From Yarrowia lipolytica (lineage: Eukaryota > Ascomycota > Dipodascomycetes > Dipodascales): a DNA stretch of 64,000 nt. The notes below the pieces were generated by a model that did no database searches, had not been told where the DNA came from, and saw only the letters and a list, made by a program, of their open reading frames with translations. Where the stretch lies: positions 992,001 through 1,056,000 of the forward strand of contig NC_090771.1 of NCBI RefSeq assembly GCF_001761485.1. The letters are read 5' to 3'. This document shows positions 29,317 to 39,541 of this stretch, in pieces (positions within the stretch are counted from its first letter, which is position 1; each line of letters opens with the position of its first letter). The translations under genes and the position numbers were made by a program.

Positions 29317-31177
29317 GAAACATATCCCCGATATGATGTAGTGCAGGAGGATGCATACGCGAGGCACGATTATGCGCCAAGTAGGAGGGTGTATATAGAA
29401 TGGCAATATCGATTGTAGGCGCTGAAAAATGACTATATCGGTTCAGTCTCACCGTCAAGCTCGACCTTCACTGTATCACTCAAATATACTGGAGTTATCC
29501 GTGATATAAGTTTTCTTGGTCATGTCTTCTTGATCATCAATAGTCATACTGGACTCATGAACAGTCGTCGCAGCAGGTTGCGAAGATCCTTGTACTTGTA
29601 CCAGCAGTATCAATCGGGCGGGTCTATCACCCATCGACACCAACACCCATACTTCGACACCAACACCCATACTCCGACGACAACCCCCCACGCAACTACT
29701 CATGATACTTATTTACCCGCTTTAACGACACCCTGACGAACACTGAACCAAGCTCGAGTTTGGATATGATTGATTAATTTACTTCTCGGTCACTTTACTA
29801 ATAATCGATCCACGACCGCGACAAGAGCAAGATGACGCGAACCGGGCTTACTGCTTGTAGGTATATATCTGGAATGAAAGAGGACAAAGAATAACGCTGA
29901 CTAACGCTGACTAAGAGAATTTTCCAATCTGGAATTTGGTGACATTTTCTGTTCATTGGCATATCCGAGGAAGAAAAACCCACTGAATTGTGCAAGGGGT
30001 TTTTATAACCGTTGTAAAATGGTGAAAAATATATAAAAAAAATTAAAAAAATTACAAAAAAAATATAAAAAATACAAATAAAATATAAAAATACAAATAA
30101 AATATAAAAAAATACACTTTCATGAACATCTGTCACAACATGTAGACGTGATTCCCTTCCCTTCCAATTCGCCGGTTGTAGTTTTTTTCACGTGACCTGC
30201 TTGCTCTTGAACCCCCCAAGTTCCTCTTGTTCCGCCTCTTCCGTGTGGCTTATTTTCACGTGAGATGAGATTATGTGAGTCACTGTTTTTTTTTGTTTTT
30301 TTTTTGCTGACTGAAAACCGGGGTAAGCTGCGATAAGCAAAGTCTATTTAGCTAAGCTACAGTGACTGGTTGGCGCAAAAAAAAAAAAAAAAGGAAAAAC
30401 AAAGAACAAAAACAAGAAGAAAAAAAACCTTGGAACCGTCGATAGGTGCTTAGTAACCGTCAAATCCTGGGAACCGTCGAATCTTGGGAACCGTTGAAAA
30501 TCCGTCAGTCTTTCAAACCTCACTCCGTCGATCTCTCACTCACTCTTCACTCTCACTCTTCATCTTACTCAGATCTACGTTTTACTTGAAGTACAACTTT
30601 TGGTGCCGACGAGCTGTGGGTTTCATTTTTGGACCAGACGACTCGGAATCGGCTGGAGATCCCGATTACACGTTTGCAATGTGTTTCTGGGCCGTTTTAG
30701 CACCGATAACTGGCCGATAGTTGCCAGACATGTGCAAGTTGAAGAACCTTTTTTCAGCAACTCAAAATACAGTTCAACCGTCGTCCCTAAGTAATTAGTG
30801 GAGGGTAGTTTAAATCATTTTCCGGGGGTACGAGCAGCGAAAATACGCTAAAAAGTGGCGAAACATGGAGGGGGGTTCATGTTTTTTGCGGGGAAAAAAA
30901 AAACAGCCAAGAATTACAAACGTCCCCCCCCGACGTGCAAAAACCACCAAGACGCCCATTGTCGGCAAGCTGGTGGCTGACTCGGTTCTGCACGCCATAT
31001 GCACCGTCCATGACGTGCTAGAGTGTGAATTGAAGGGATGGAGATAGCCAAAAAAAAGGGGAGTATCGTTTATATCTATATATAATTTGATGGTCCCAAT
31101 ATAGTGTAGTAGACACACAGTAAACATCTCACTTTCACTCACTCTCTCTCTCTCTCTCTCTCCCTCCCCCGCACACC
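29317..31177. other. Intergenic region with low-complexity tracts
   Basis: No gene seen. Contents: A/T tract of repeated AAATATAAAAAATAC-type units (about 30030-30117), poly-T and poly-A runs (30287-30306; 30378-30393), four imperfect GGGAACCGTCGAATC units (30433-30500), and a CT-rich run (about 31140-31165) ending about 15 bp before the start of the acyl-CoA ligase gene, with TATATATAATTTG about 100 bp upstream of that start. Confidence 0.5.
30433..30500. repeat. Imperfect GGAACCGTCGAATC repeats
   Basis: Four spaced copies of AACCGTCGAAT/AACCGTCAAAT/AACCGTTGAAAAT type, period about 17-26 bp, in a non-coding region. Confidence 0.7.
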
Positions 31178-32974
31178 ATGTCAATCATTCACAAATCGCC
31201 GGTGCCGGACGTGCAACTGTTCTACGGCTCGTGGCCGGATCTGATGCGAACGTCGCCACACGCCCACAACGACTCCAAACCGGTGGTGTTCGACTTTGAC
31301 ACCAAGCAGCAGCTGACGTGGAAACAGGTGTGGCAGCTGAGTGCGCGGCTCCGGGCCCAGCTGTACCACAAGTACGGCATCGGTAAGCCCGGCGCTCTGG
31401 CCCCGTTCCACAACGACCCCTCTCTCGGCGACGTGGTCATCTTCTACACGCCCAACACTTACAGCTCGTTGCCCTACCACCTGGCTCTTCACGATCTGGG
31501 CGCCACCATTTCGCCCGCCAGCACCTCGTACGACGTGAAGGACATATGCCACCAGATTGTCACCACCGACGCGGTCGTGGTGGTGGCTGCGGCCGAAAAA
31601 AGCGAAATTGCCCGCGAGGCGGTCCAGCTATCGGGCAGAGACGTGAGGGTCGTGGTCATGGAAGACCTCATCAACAATGCGCCCACCGTTGCGCAAAACG
31701 ACATTGACTCAGCCCCGCACGTGTCCCTGTCCCGGGACCAGGCGCGGGCCAAAATCGCCTACCTGGGAATGTCTTCAGGCACGTCCGGCGGACTGCCCAA
31801 GGCGGTCCGTCTGACCCACTTCAACGTCACCTCCAACTGTCTCCAGGTCTCCGCCGCCGCCCCCAACCTCGCCCAGAACGTGGTCGCCAGCGCCGTCATC
31901 CCCACCACCCACATCTACGGCCTCACCATGTTTCTGTCGGTGCTTCCCTACAACGGCTCGGTGGTGATCCATCACAAGCAATTCAACTTGAGAGATCTGC
32001 TGGAGGCGCAAAAAACATACAAGGTGAGCCTGTGGATTCTGGTGCCGCCCGTCATCGTCCAGCTCGCCAAAAACCCCATGGTTGACGAGTACCTGGACTC
32101 TATTAGAGCCCATGTGCGGTGCATTGTGTCTGGAGCCGCTCCTCTGGGTGGAAATGTCGTGGATCAGGTCTCTGTTCGTCTTACAGGCAACAAGGAAGGC
32201 ATTCTGCCCAACGGAGACAAGCTGGTCATTCACCAGGCCTATGGCTTGACCGAGTCGTCCCCGATCGTCGGCATGCTCGACCCCCTGTCTGACCACATTG
32301 ATGTCATGACCGTGGGCTGTCTCATGCCCAACACTGAGGCCCGAATCGTGGACGAAGAAGGAAATGATCAGCCCGCGGTCCACGTGACCGACACCCGAGG
32401 TATTGGCGCCGCTGTGAAGCGGGGCGAAAAGATTCCCTCCGGAGAACTATGGATTCGAGGTCCCCAGATCATGGACGGATACCACAAGAACCCCGAGTCG
32501 TCACGTGAGTCGCTGGAGCCCAGCACCGAGACGTACGGTCTGCAGCACTTCCAGGACCGGTGGCTGCGGACTGGAGACGTGGCTGTCATTGACACCTTTG
32601 GCCGTGTCATGGTTGTGGATCGAACCAAGGAGCTCATCAAGTCCATGTCTCGACAGGTGGCTCCGGCTGAGCTCGAGGCTCTTCTTCTGAACCATCCTTC
32701 GGTGAACGATGTGGCTGTGGTTGGCGTTCACAACGACGATAATGGCACAGAGTCTGCGCGGGCGTTTGTAGTGCTTCAACCGGGCGACGCATGTGATCCC
32801 ACCACCATAAAGCACTGGATGGACCAGCAGGTGCCGAGTTACAAGCGGCTGTATGGCGGCATTGTGGTCATTGATACTGTGCCCAAGAATGCCAGTGGCA
32901 AGATTTTGCGAAGATTGTTGAGACAGCGGAGAGATGATAGGGTGTGGGGGTTGGCCAAGGTGGCGAAGCTGTAA
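31178..32974 (+). CDS. Peroxisomal AMP-forming acyl-CoA ligase (4CL-like/AAL type)
   Basis: 598 residues of the ANL superfamily: a carboxylate is adenylated with ATP, then transferred to CoA. Visible motifs: P-loop-like Met-Ser-Ser-Gly-Thr-Ser-Gly-Gly-Leu-Pro-Lys (about residue 199), Tyr-Gly-Leu-Thr-Glu-Ser-Ser (about 355), Trp-Leu-Arg-Thr-Gly-Asp (about 461), the hinge Lys-Glu-Leu-Ile-Lys (about 484), and Pro-Lys-Asn-Ala-Ser-Gly-Lys-Ile with the catalytic Lys (about 575). The protein ends Ala-Lys-Leu, a type 1 peroxisomal targeting signal. The length and the 4-coumarate-CoA-ligase-like order fit the AAL family, expanded in Y. lipolytica and linked there to peroxisomal activation of fatty or aromatic acids; the actual substrate cannot be read from sequence. 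Single exon, start at the ATG after a CT-rich tract. The catalytic motifs are intact. Confidence 0.9.
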   Translation: MSIIHKSPVPDVQLFYGSWPDLMRTSPHAHNDSKPVVFDFDTKQQLTWKQVWQLSARLRAQLYHKYGIGKPGALAPFHNDPSLGDVVIFYTPNTYSSLPYHLALHDLGATISPASTSYDVKDICHQIVTTDAVVVVAAAEKSEIAREAVQLSGRDVRVVVMEDLINNAPTVAQNDIDSAPHVSLSRDQARAKIAYLGMSSGTSGGLPKAVRLTHFNVTSNCLQVSAAAPNLAQNVVASAVIPTTHIYGLTMFLSVLPYNGSVVIHHKQFNLRDLLEAQKTYKVSLWILVPPVIVQLAKNPMVDEYLDSIRAHVRCIVSGAAPLGGNVVDQVSVRLTGNKEGILPNGDKLVIHQAYGLTESSPIVGMLDPLSDHIDVMTVGCLMPNTEARIVDEEGNDQPAVHVTDTRGIGAAVKRGEKIPSGELWIRGPQIMDGYHKNPESSRESLEPSTETYGLQHFQDRWLRTGDVAVIDTFGRVMVVDRTKELIKSMSRQVAPAELEALLLNHPSVNDVAVVGVHNDDNGTESARAFVVLQPGDACDPTTIKHWMDQQVPSYKRLYGGIVVIDTVPKNASGKILRRLLRQRRDDRVWGLAKVAKL

Positions 32975-34018
32975 CCTACGAGTGGTTGAGTTGGACACTA
33001 GCCATGTATTGAGTGACGCTTGTGGTATATAACCTCAGGCTCACAACCTCATGACCTACTTCTGCTGGCCAGAATTACATAGATATAGATAAAAGTTTTG
33101 ATTGAACCGAGTGATGAGTGAGTCGTTCAGCGTATCTAAAATATGCTATCGTAGTGGTACTATACTGAAGAGAACAGTTTGATATCAGTGTCACGTGTGT
33201 GGGAATATCACGTGACTTTATGGATTCGGGAGATCTGAGAGATCCTTTTGGTGCCATCAAAGATAGATGGATTTTTGGTTGAGTATCCGCCATTTTCAAG
33301 TAAAGTTCAAGTAAAATGAGAAGTAAAAAGAGAGATAATAGTTGATAGGGCATAACAGAGGAGCTGGACAATGAAATCACATAGAAATAACTGTCTGGAG
33401 GCCAGGGGAGCATCATAGGCATCACGTGACCTCAATTAAAAAGTCCACACAGACTTTATACCACTGCCAAGTCAACTTTGTGTCGATTTTACAAGGTCTT
33501 GCTGATCAGGAGTTAGCTCCTTGGGGTTGGGCAAGGTTGCGACAGGGAGTGGTTGGAGATGGTTTGGAGGTTATCTGGAGCGCCGTGAGAAGTTGCTTTT
33601 TTTGGTTTCTTGTTTTAGGAGGGTTTGGATGACTCAATTGAGTCGATTGACTCCATCCGGCGATGTTTGGAGTTGATGTTCGGTAAGTTTTCTTGCAGCT
33701 GGTTATACCGTTGTCTCCTTTCTCCGTGGAACTTTTTGTCCAGGCTCGTATTTGGTCCAATGTCTCAGTCCGCCCACCAGTAGCGTCTTCAAATGACTCA
33801 AATGATTCAAATGACTCGTGGTCCAGTGACGATCGACACGGATACGGACATTCAGGTTTGCCGAGAGTCATCCAAGACGAGGCATCCAGCCGCTGATGTC
33901 GGAGGTATAGTTAGGGTCGGGGACGAAGAAAGCACTAACGACAAGTATGACAGAATCAACTAAGGATTAGTTTGGTGACCGGGGTAGCACCTGGGTGGTT
34001 ACAGTAGAGCAAGTTCAA
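32975..34018. other. Intergenic region, no gene seen
   Basis: About 1 kb after the ligase gene with CACGTG sites near 33192, 33211 and 33423, and short frames only. Its last part joins the retrotransposon fossil without a recognisable LTR. Confidence 0.5.
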
Positions 34019-36471
34019 TCATCTAACCATCTGACAGAGACTGAGATTGGACAGAATGTTCATTAGGAGCAGTTCAACTCTGTTGACGAAACGGTAAGGG
34101 TGTGCGCCTTTCAGTTCACGGGTCCGCTCGGAGCTATCCCGCTGAATCTGAATGAGAGCAGCGCCGAGACCTTCGAAGGAGGCATCAATGTAGAGGATGG
34201 TCTCGAGATCAGGGTCAAAGGCCGCCAGAGACAGATTAGCCTTGATAGCGTCCTTGAGAGCGCGGAAAGCTTTCTCGCAGGCGTCGGAACAGACAAAGGG
34301 CACGTCCTTCTTGGTATGTTCTTTGATGGAAGCACAAGTGGCCGCATAATTGGGAATATGGGCACTAAGATAGTTGGTGAGGCCAAGGAACCGACGACAG
34401 TCGGAATCACACTTGGGTGTGGGTACGTTTCGACCCAGGAGGGGTCGAACTCGATACCGCGAGGGGTTTTATGGAATCTCAGAATACGAGGCTCCTCACG
34501 GGCAACGTTGGCCTTGGACCTTTTGCCTGGAGGCCGTACTCACGTAGCTTGGACAGGACACGACGAATATGGTCCATGTGTTCTTCCCAAGTATTGGAGT
34601 ATACGATGATGTCATCGAGATAGACCATGACGAATTCATCAAGATACTCTTCAAGAACAGAGTCCATGCATTTCTGGAGGTGAGCAGGGGCCTGGGCGAT
34701 GCCCTGGGGCATGCAGTTCCAGGCGTGGTTGGAAAAGTGAGTGGTAATGGGGTGGTAGACCACCAGTAGGCGCCGCCCAGTAGGGTCCAGCGGTTTGGTC
34801 GCTGAGAAGGCTCGGGAAGTCTCAATGATGGTAGTAGGCTCAAGGAGACCGTCCTCAACAAGAGAGTCGACAAGAGCCTTCTCCGTCGCCGGGCCACGCC
34901 TTCTAAATGGTAACCACGAACCTTTTTCAAGTGCTCTGCACCATCGAGTGGCACAAGATCAAAGGGGGGCTGCTTCACGGGCTTAGGGTACTTGCGTCCG
35001 CCAAGCATGAAAACGTCAGAGAACTCATTGAGTAGGTTCTGGACGTCCTGTTCGGCGCTAGGGGGCGCACCGGACCTTCCTGAATATCCACGACATGGAT
35101 ATCAGTAGACAAGAGGGCGATACAAATGCCCTTACTGGTGGTAGCCTCAATTCCGAGAAACACATGATTCGTGGACTCGCGGACCACATTAAATTCCCAG
35201 TCCTGAAGGACCTGGCGACCGACAGTGACCGAGAGGCCGACAGAGCCGACAACTGTGAGAGAGCCGGACTGATCTGCAGTACCAATGGTTTCGGAGCGTG
35301 TCTTCATAAGATGGGAGAGACCATTTAAACGAATGGAAAGTAGTGGAGCGGGAAGAGGGTCGACTACGAGGGTCGACTACGAGGGTCGACTACGAGGGCA
35401 CCGAGGTAGTTGCCAGAGGCGGAAGCACTCTGGTTATCTGTTAAAATATGTGCGTCAGCACCTTTAAGCGGGGGCTTGTCCTTACCAGACTTTTTCGCTG
35501 CGGTATTGCCAGCATTGTTGTTACTGGAACTTCCCCGAAGAGGTTTTCTTGGGCCGCTCGACATCATAAGAGCCCGACAGGAGCCTCTCATTAAAAAAGG
35601 TGACGATGGTGGACATTAGAGGTGACGGGCGCGGGGACAAGAAACGACAGATCAGCGACAGGGGCCGCAGCACCAGTGTCAGCCAGGGCGAAGGTGTCAC
35701 GGATTGGAGCATCGAGAGTGTACAGGGCCGAGGAGGTTAACGACAGATTGGGGAAGGTCCGATGGATACGGGCGAGGGCGACACGGAAGCTTGACTCGTA
35801 GACGGGGCCTGCAGCCGACTCGATGTCGAGAAGCAGGATTCGATACACGTCCTTGAGGTTAGCTGAATCATAGGGGGGAGGGCTCCACGAGAAGAAGTAA
35901 CGGGAAATCTCCTCGTGATCCACGTGAACAAAGAGGAGGGCACGAGCAAGATTATAGAACTCGGTGCGCAACTCGTTCCAGGAGTTGGGGCGCAGGCTAC
36001 CCAGGGCGGGACGCATGACAGGTGGGACCAGCTTACAGAGTGTAGAGACGGAGTAGCGGGCCTGATTGGTTTCGTCCTCATTACCAAGTTCGCGGGTAGC
36101 CAGGTGCTTGAACCGACCGAAAAACACGCTAGCGGGCATGAGTACGGCGTCGGGCTTGGAGGGGAGGGTCCTCGAGTAGGGTCTTGTTGAGGGCCTTCGT
36201 GATAGTCGGTGGGACGGTCGGTGGAACAACAGGGGTGACGGCAGGAGCGGAAACCACGCCGGTGCTCACATTGAACTGACGGAATGACATCAGTGAGGGT
36301 CACGGTCGAGTCACGCTCGGGTACAGCCGTATGAAACGCATTGAAACGTTCCACGTCATCCATAGTTGAAGAGGGTTGAGAGTGGGTGGCAGTAGAGACA
36401 GGGGGGAGATACGGAAGCTGGCGAGCGTCGCGTACGGCGCGAGTGGTCTCGAGGGGGTTAGCGTTAGTCAA
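34019..36471 (-). mobile_element. Broken Ty3/gypsy-type LTR retrotransposon
   Basis: On the - strand, from right to left, lie a gag-like region (about 36470-35590), a protease-like region with an aspartic-protease-style segment (about 35300-34980), reverse transcriptase (about 35000-34480, with the YLDD-type active-site region), and the start of RNase H (about 34300-34019). Order and domains fit Ty3/gypsy (Metaviridae). The element is broken, with several breaks, and is truncated: no integrase is seen and no LTR pair can be recognised. It looks moderately old. A short tandem repeat (GGGTCGACTACGA, three times) near 35357-35397 lies within it. It separates the acyl-CoA ligase gene from the OPT cluster. 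Confidence 0.8.
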
Positions 36472-36550
36472 AAGGGCTTACATGTCACCATGTAAGAGTG
36501 TGCGGAGTACACGGTGAGTATATGTTTGGATCAAGTTCATCAGTCGACAT

Positions 36551-36559
36551 AATGTATAT
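36551..36559 (+). promoter_or_regulatory. TATA element upstream of the dead OPT copy 1
   Basis: TATATATAAG lies about 240 bp upstream of the first ATG (36791) of the pseudogene; probably the remains of its promoter. Confidence 0.35.
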
Positions 36560-36790
36560 ATAAGAAGGTTACTAGGATAACACGTATATGGCTGGTATTC
36601 CGCCGAGCTCAAGGGGCACTCTCACAAAACCTTGGACCCTTTCTCGAGGTGATATTGACCCCAATGAGTCGTCCACAAGTAGGTTACACTCTCGGGTCGA
36701 CTCAATTGTCCATGAGAGTTTGCAGTATCGACAAATGGTGGTTGTAGTTGGTCGTCGAAATGAACCAGAAACGGAGATAAAGAGAGGGAG

Positions 36791-39541
36791 ATGAGCAGTA
36801 TTCTCGCTACCATCAACATGTCCACAACTTCAGAGTCAGATAGTGTTGAAGTTGACCCCAAAAATGACCCTAATGACCCCAAAAATGCCCCTAATGGCCC
36901 CAAAAATGACCTCAAAATTGATGCCCAACTTGATGCCCATCTCGATGCCCAACTAGACCGCACACACGACGGCAAGTGACACTGACGATGACTTTGTCGA
37001 GATCTCTGACGCCAGTGGGCTCGATCCGGAGATTCTTTTCAAGGACTCAGACGGCGAAGTTTTGAAGGTTTTGTCGGGCTGTTATGGGGCATCCGATAAT
37101 GCATCTACCCTCTCTGATAATGCATCTCCCACCCCCGATAATGCATGTACCACATCAGATTATGCATATACCTCCGATAACGCATCTACCACCTCGGATA
37201 TCGCACCCCCAGACTTGTGAGACACAAAAAGCTCCCTTAACCCGACTGGTGGCCCGAATCTTGACCCCACCCACCAAAACTCACTCCTACTCCGATATGG
37301 GGCAACAATCTTCCACTGGTGGAGCCCCTACCCCGATGTTCGAGCGGTGACAGACCCCTATGACGACGACACCAAATTGTGTCTAACGTGGCGAGTGTGG
37401 GTCCTGGGCACGATATGGGTCGGTCTGGGGGCGTTTGTGACCCAGTTCTTCGAGCTGCCATCGTTCTGGGAGCCCCAGTGTGCCAACTGCTCATGTACTC
37501 CTCAGGACGTCTAGTACAGTACTGTCTGCCGGATTGGGGATTCAGCTTTCGAGGACACAGATACACGTTGAATCCAGGCGAATGGTCGACCAAGAACAAC
37601 TGCTGGCCACCATCATGCTCAATTGCGCCGGCGGAACGCCCTACGTGGCCCAAAACATCCTCGTCCAGTACATGCCCATGTTTTACAACCAGAGGTGGGC
37701 TGGGGGCTTTGGATACGGGTTTCTGGTGATTCTGGTGACCCAATTCATGGGATTTGGCTTCTCGGGACTGCTTCGGCGCGTCGGAGCGTATCCTGTGACT
37801 GCCATGTGGCCCACTGTTCTCCCTACTCTTGCCGTCAACAAGGTGCTTCTAGCTCCTGGCAGAAAGGGCGAAAACATCAACGGGTGGACCATTTCGAGAT
37901 AAAATTTCTATTTCGTCGTTTTCCTAGCCTCTTTTGTCTACTTTTCGATTCCCAATTACCTGTGGACAGCGACCTCGACGTGGAATTGGCTCACGTGGGT
38001 AGCCCCCCAAAACGCCCATTTGGCCTAGTCACGGGCTCAATCTCTGGAATGGGATTCAACCCGGTGCCGACATTTGACTGGAACGTGATCACTGGCATTA
38101 TCGAGCCGATTTTGATCTCGTTCCACTCCGCGCTTAACCAGTATCTGGGAATGTTTCTCTCCGGGCTGGTCACCCTAGCCGTCTACGACTGCAACTCCAA
38201 ATGGACCCGATGGATCCCCATCAACGACAACTCGCTGTTCGACAACACCGGCAGACCATTTGACGTGAAGCTCATCCTCACCAACTACCAGTTTGACGAT
38301 ACAAAATACAGACAGTACTCTCCGCCGTACTTCTCCGCCGCCAGTCTGGTCCTCTACGGCGCCAACTTTGCCCTCTACCCCATGGCCTTCGTCTACTCAA
38401 TTCTATGCCACTGGCGGGAAATGGGGACCGCAATTGGAGAAACCTGGGACACATTTCGACCCCCGCATCCATCCAACTACGAGGGGCTGGACGATCCGTT
38501 CTGTCGAATCCAGAAAAAACACCCCGACGTGCCAGACTGGTGGGGTATTACTCCATTCTGCTCATCATAATTGACCTCTCAATCGCTCTGGTTGAACACT
38601 GGCCCACAGACACGCCGGTGTGGATCATTTTTCTGTGCCTGGGCATGTGCTGCGCGTTTCTACTGCTCTTTTGCATCTTCTACTCCATGTCTGGAGTCAT
38701 GCTGAATCTCAACGTGCTAGGCGAGCTCTTCGTGGGCTACGCTCTGCCGGGCAAGCTCCAGGCCCTCAGCACAGCCAAGGCGCTGATGATGACGATTGCC
38801 GAACAGGCTATGAACTTCGCCCAGGACCAGAAGCAGACCCACTACGCCCATCTGCCCCCTCGAAGCATCTTCGGGATCCAACTGTGGGGGCCACTCTGGT
38901 CAACGTACTGGTCTGTCTGGGGGTCCTTCAGTTCCAGATGCACCACACTCGCGATATCTGCACAAAAGAGAACCCCATGAAGTTCTCCTGTCCAAATGAG
39001 ACCTCGCTGTTCTCCGCCTCGGTCATCTGAGGAGTCATAGGCCCCCCACAAATCTTCAACCACCAATATCCGGTACTCAAATGGATGTTTCTGCTCGGAG
39101 CTGGGCGGGCAGTGGTCTTCTGGACTCTACAGTTTGGAATTCCGACATACCTGCTCAAAAAACACCCCCAAAATGCCAAACAAATCCTCAAATAACAACG
39201 AATCGCTACTCAAGCAAACCCCCTGACTTTCTGCTCGGGAATGCTCTTCAGGTCCCCCAGAAACCTCTCCTACTTCATGGGGATGGTATACATTGCCGCC
39301 ATATTCAATTAGTACTTGCTGACCCGATTCCAGACCTGGTGGAGAAAATACAACGGCATGAATGGACACCGGAGTCGCTCTCAGCGGCATCGTCATATTC
39401 TTTACGGTCCAATACAACGACCACGCGCTCAATTGGTGGGGCAACTCCGTGTCGTACGCCGGAATGGACGGTCAGGGAGTCTCAACTCCACAGTTGCCCG
39501 AGAATGGCTATTTTGGTCCTGGTCCTGGTCAGTTTCCATAG
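36791..39541 (+). pseudogene. OPT oligopeptide transporter pseudogene, copy 1
   Basis: Homologous along its whole length to the intact transporter at 44122-46812. An acidic N-terminal region (diverged, with a tandem Asp-Asn-Ala-Ser-Thr repeat) is followed by the His-Trp-Trp-Ser-Pro-Tyr-Pro block at about 37310, the Leu-Asn-Pro-Gly-Glu-Trp motif at about 37570, most membrane helices, the Leu-Pro-Pro-Arg-Ser motif at about 38860, and the Gly-Tyr-Phe-Gly-Pro-Gly C-terminus ending TAG at 39541. The frame is interrupted many times: stops at about 37216 and 37912, frame changes near 37460-37600, 38030, 38550 and 38900, and in-frame stops near 39028 and 39193. Large blocks (for example 38035-38550) remain open and well conserved, so death is fairly recent or the parts diverged slowly. 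Confidence 0.9.
37091..37204 (+). repeat. Tandem repeat in the N-terminal part of OPT pseudogene 1
   Basis: Five imperfect 18-24 bp units of CCGATAATGCATCTACC type, encoding Asp-Asn-Ala-Ser-Thr in the ancestral frame. The intact paralogue has no such repeat, so it expanded in this copy. Confidence 0.8.

Noticed and set aside
39225-39260. Reverse-strand CTGAAGAGC...GCAGAAA inside OPT pseudogene 1
   Set aside because: Lies in conserved transporter coding sequence, has an extra base before GAAA and no stem I; coincidence.
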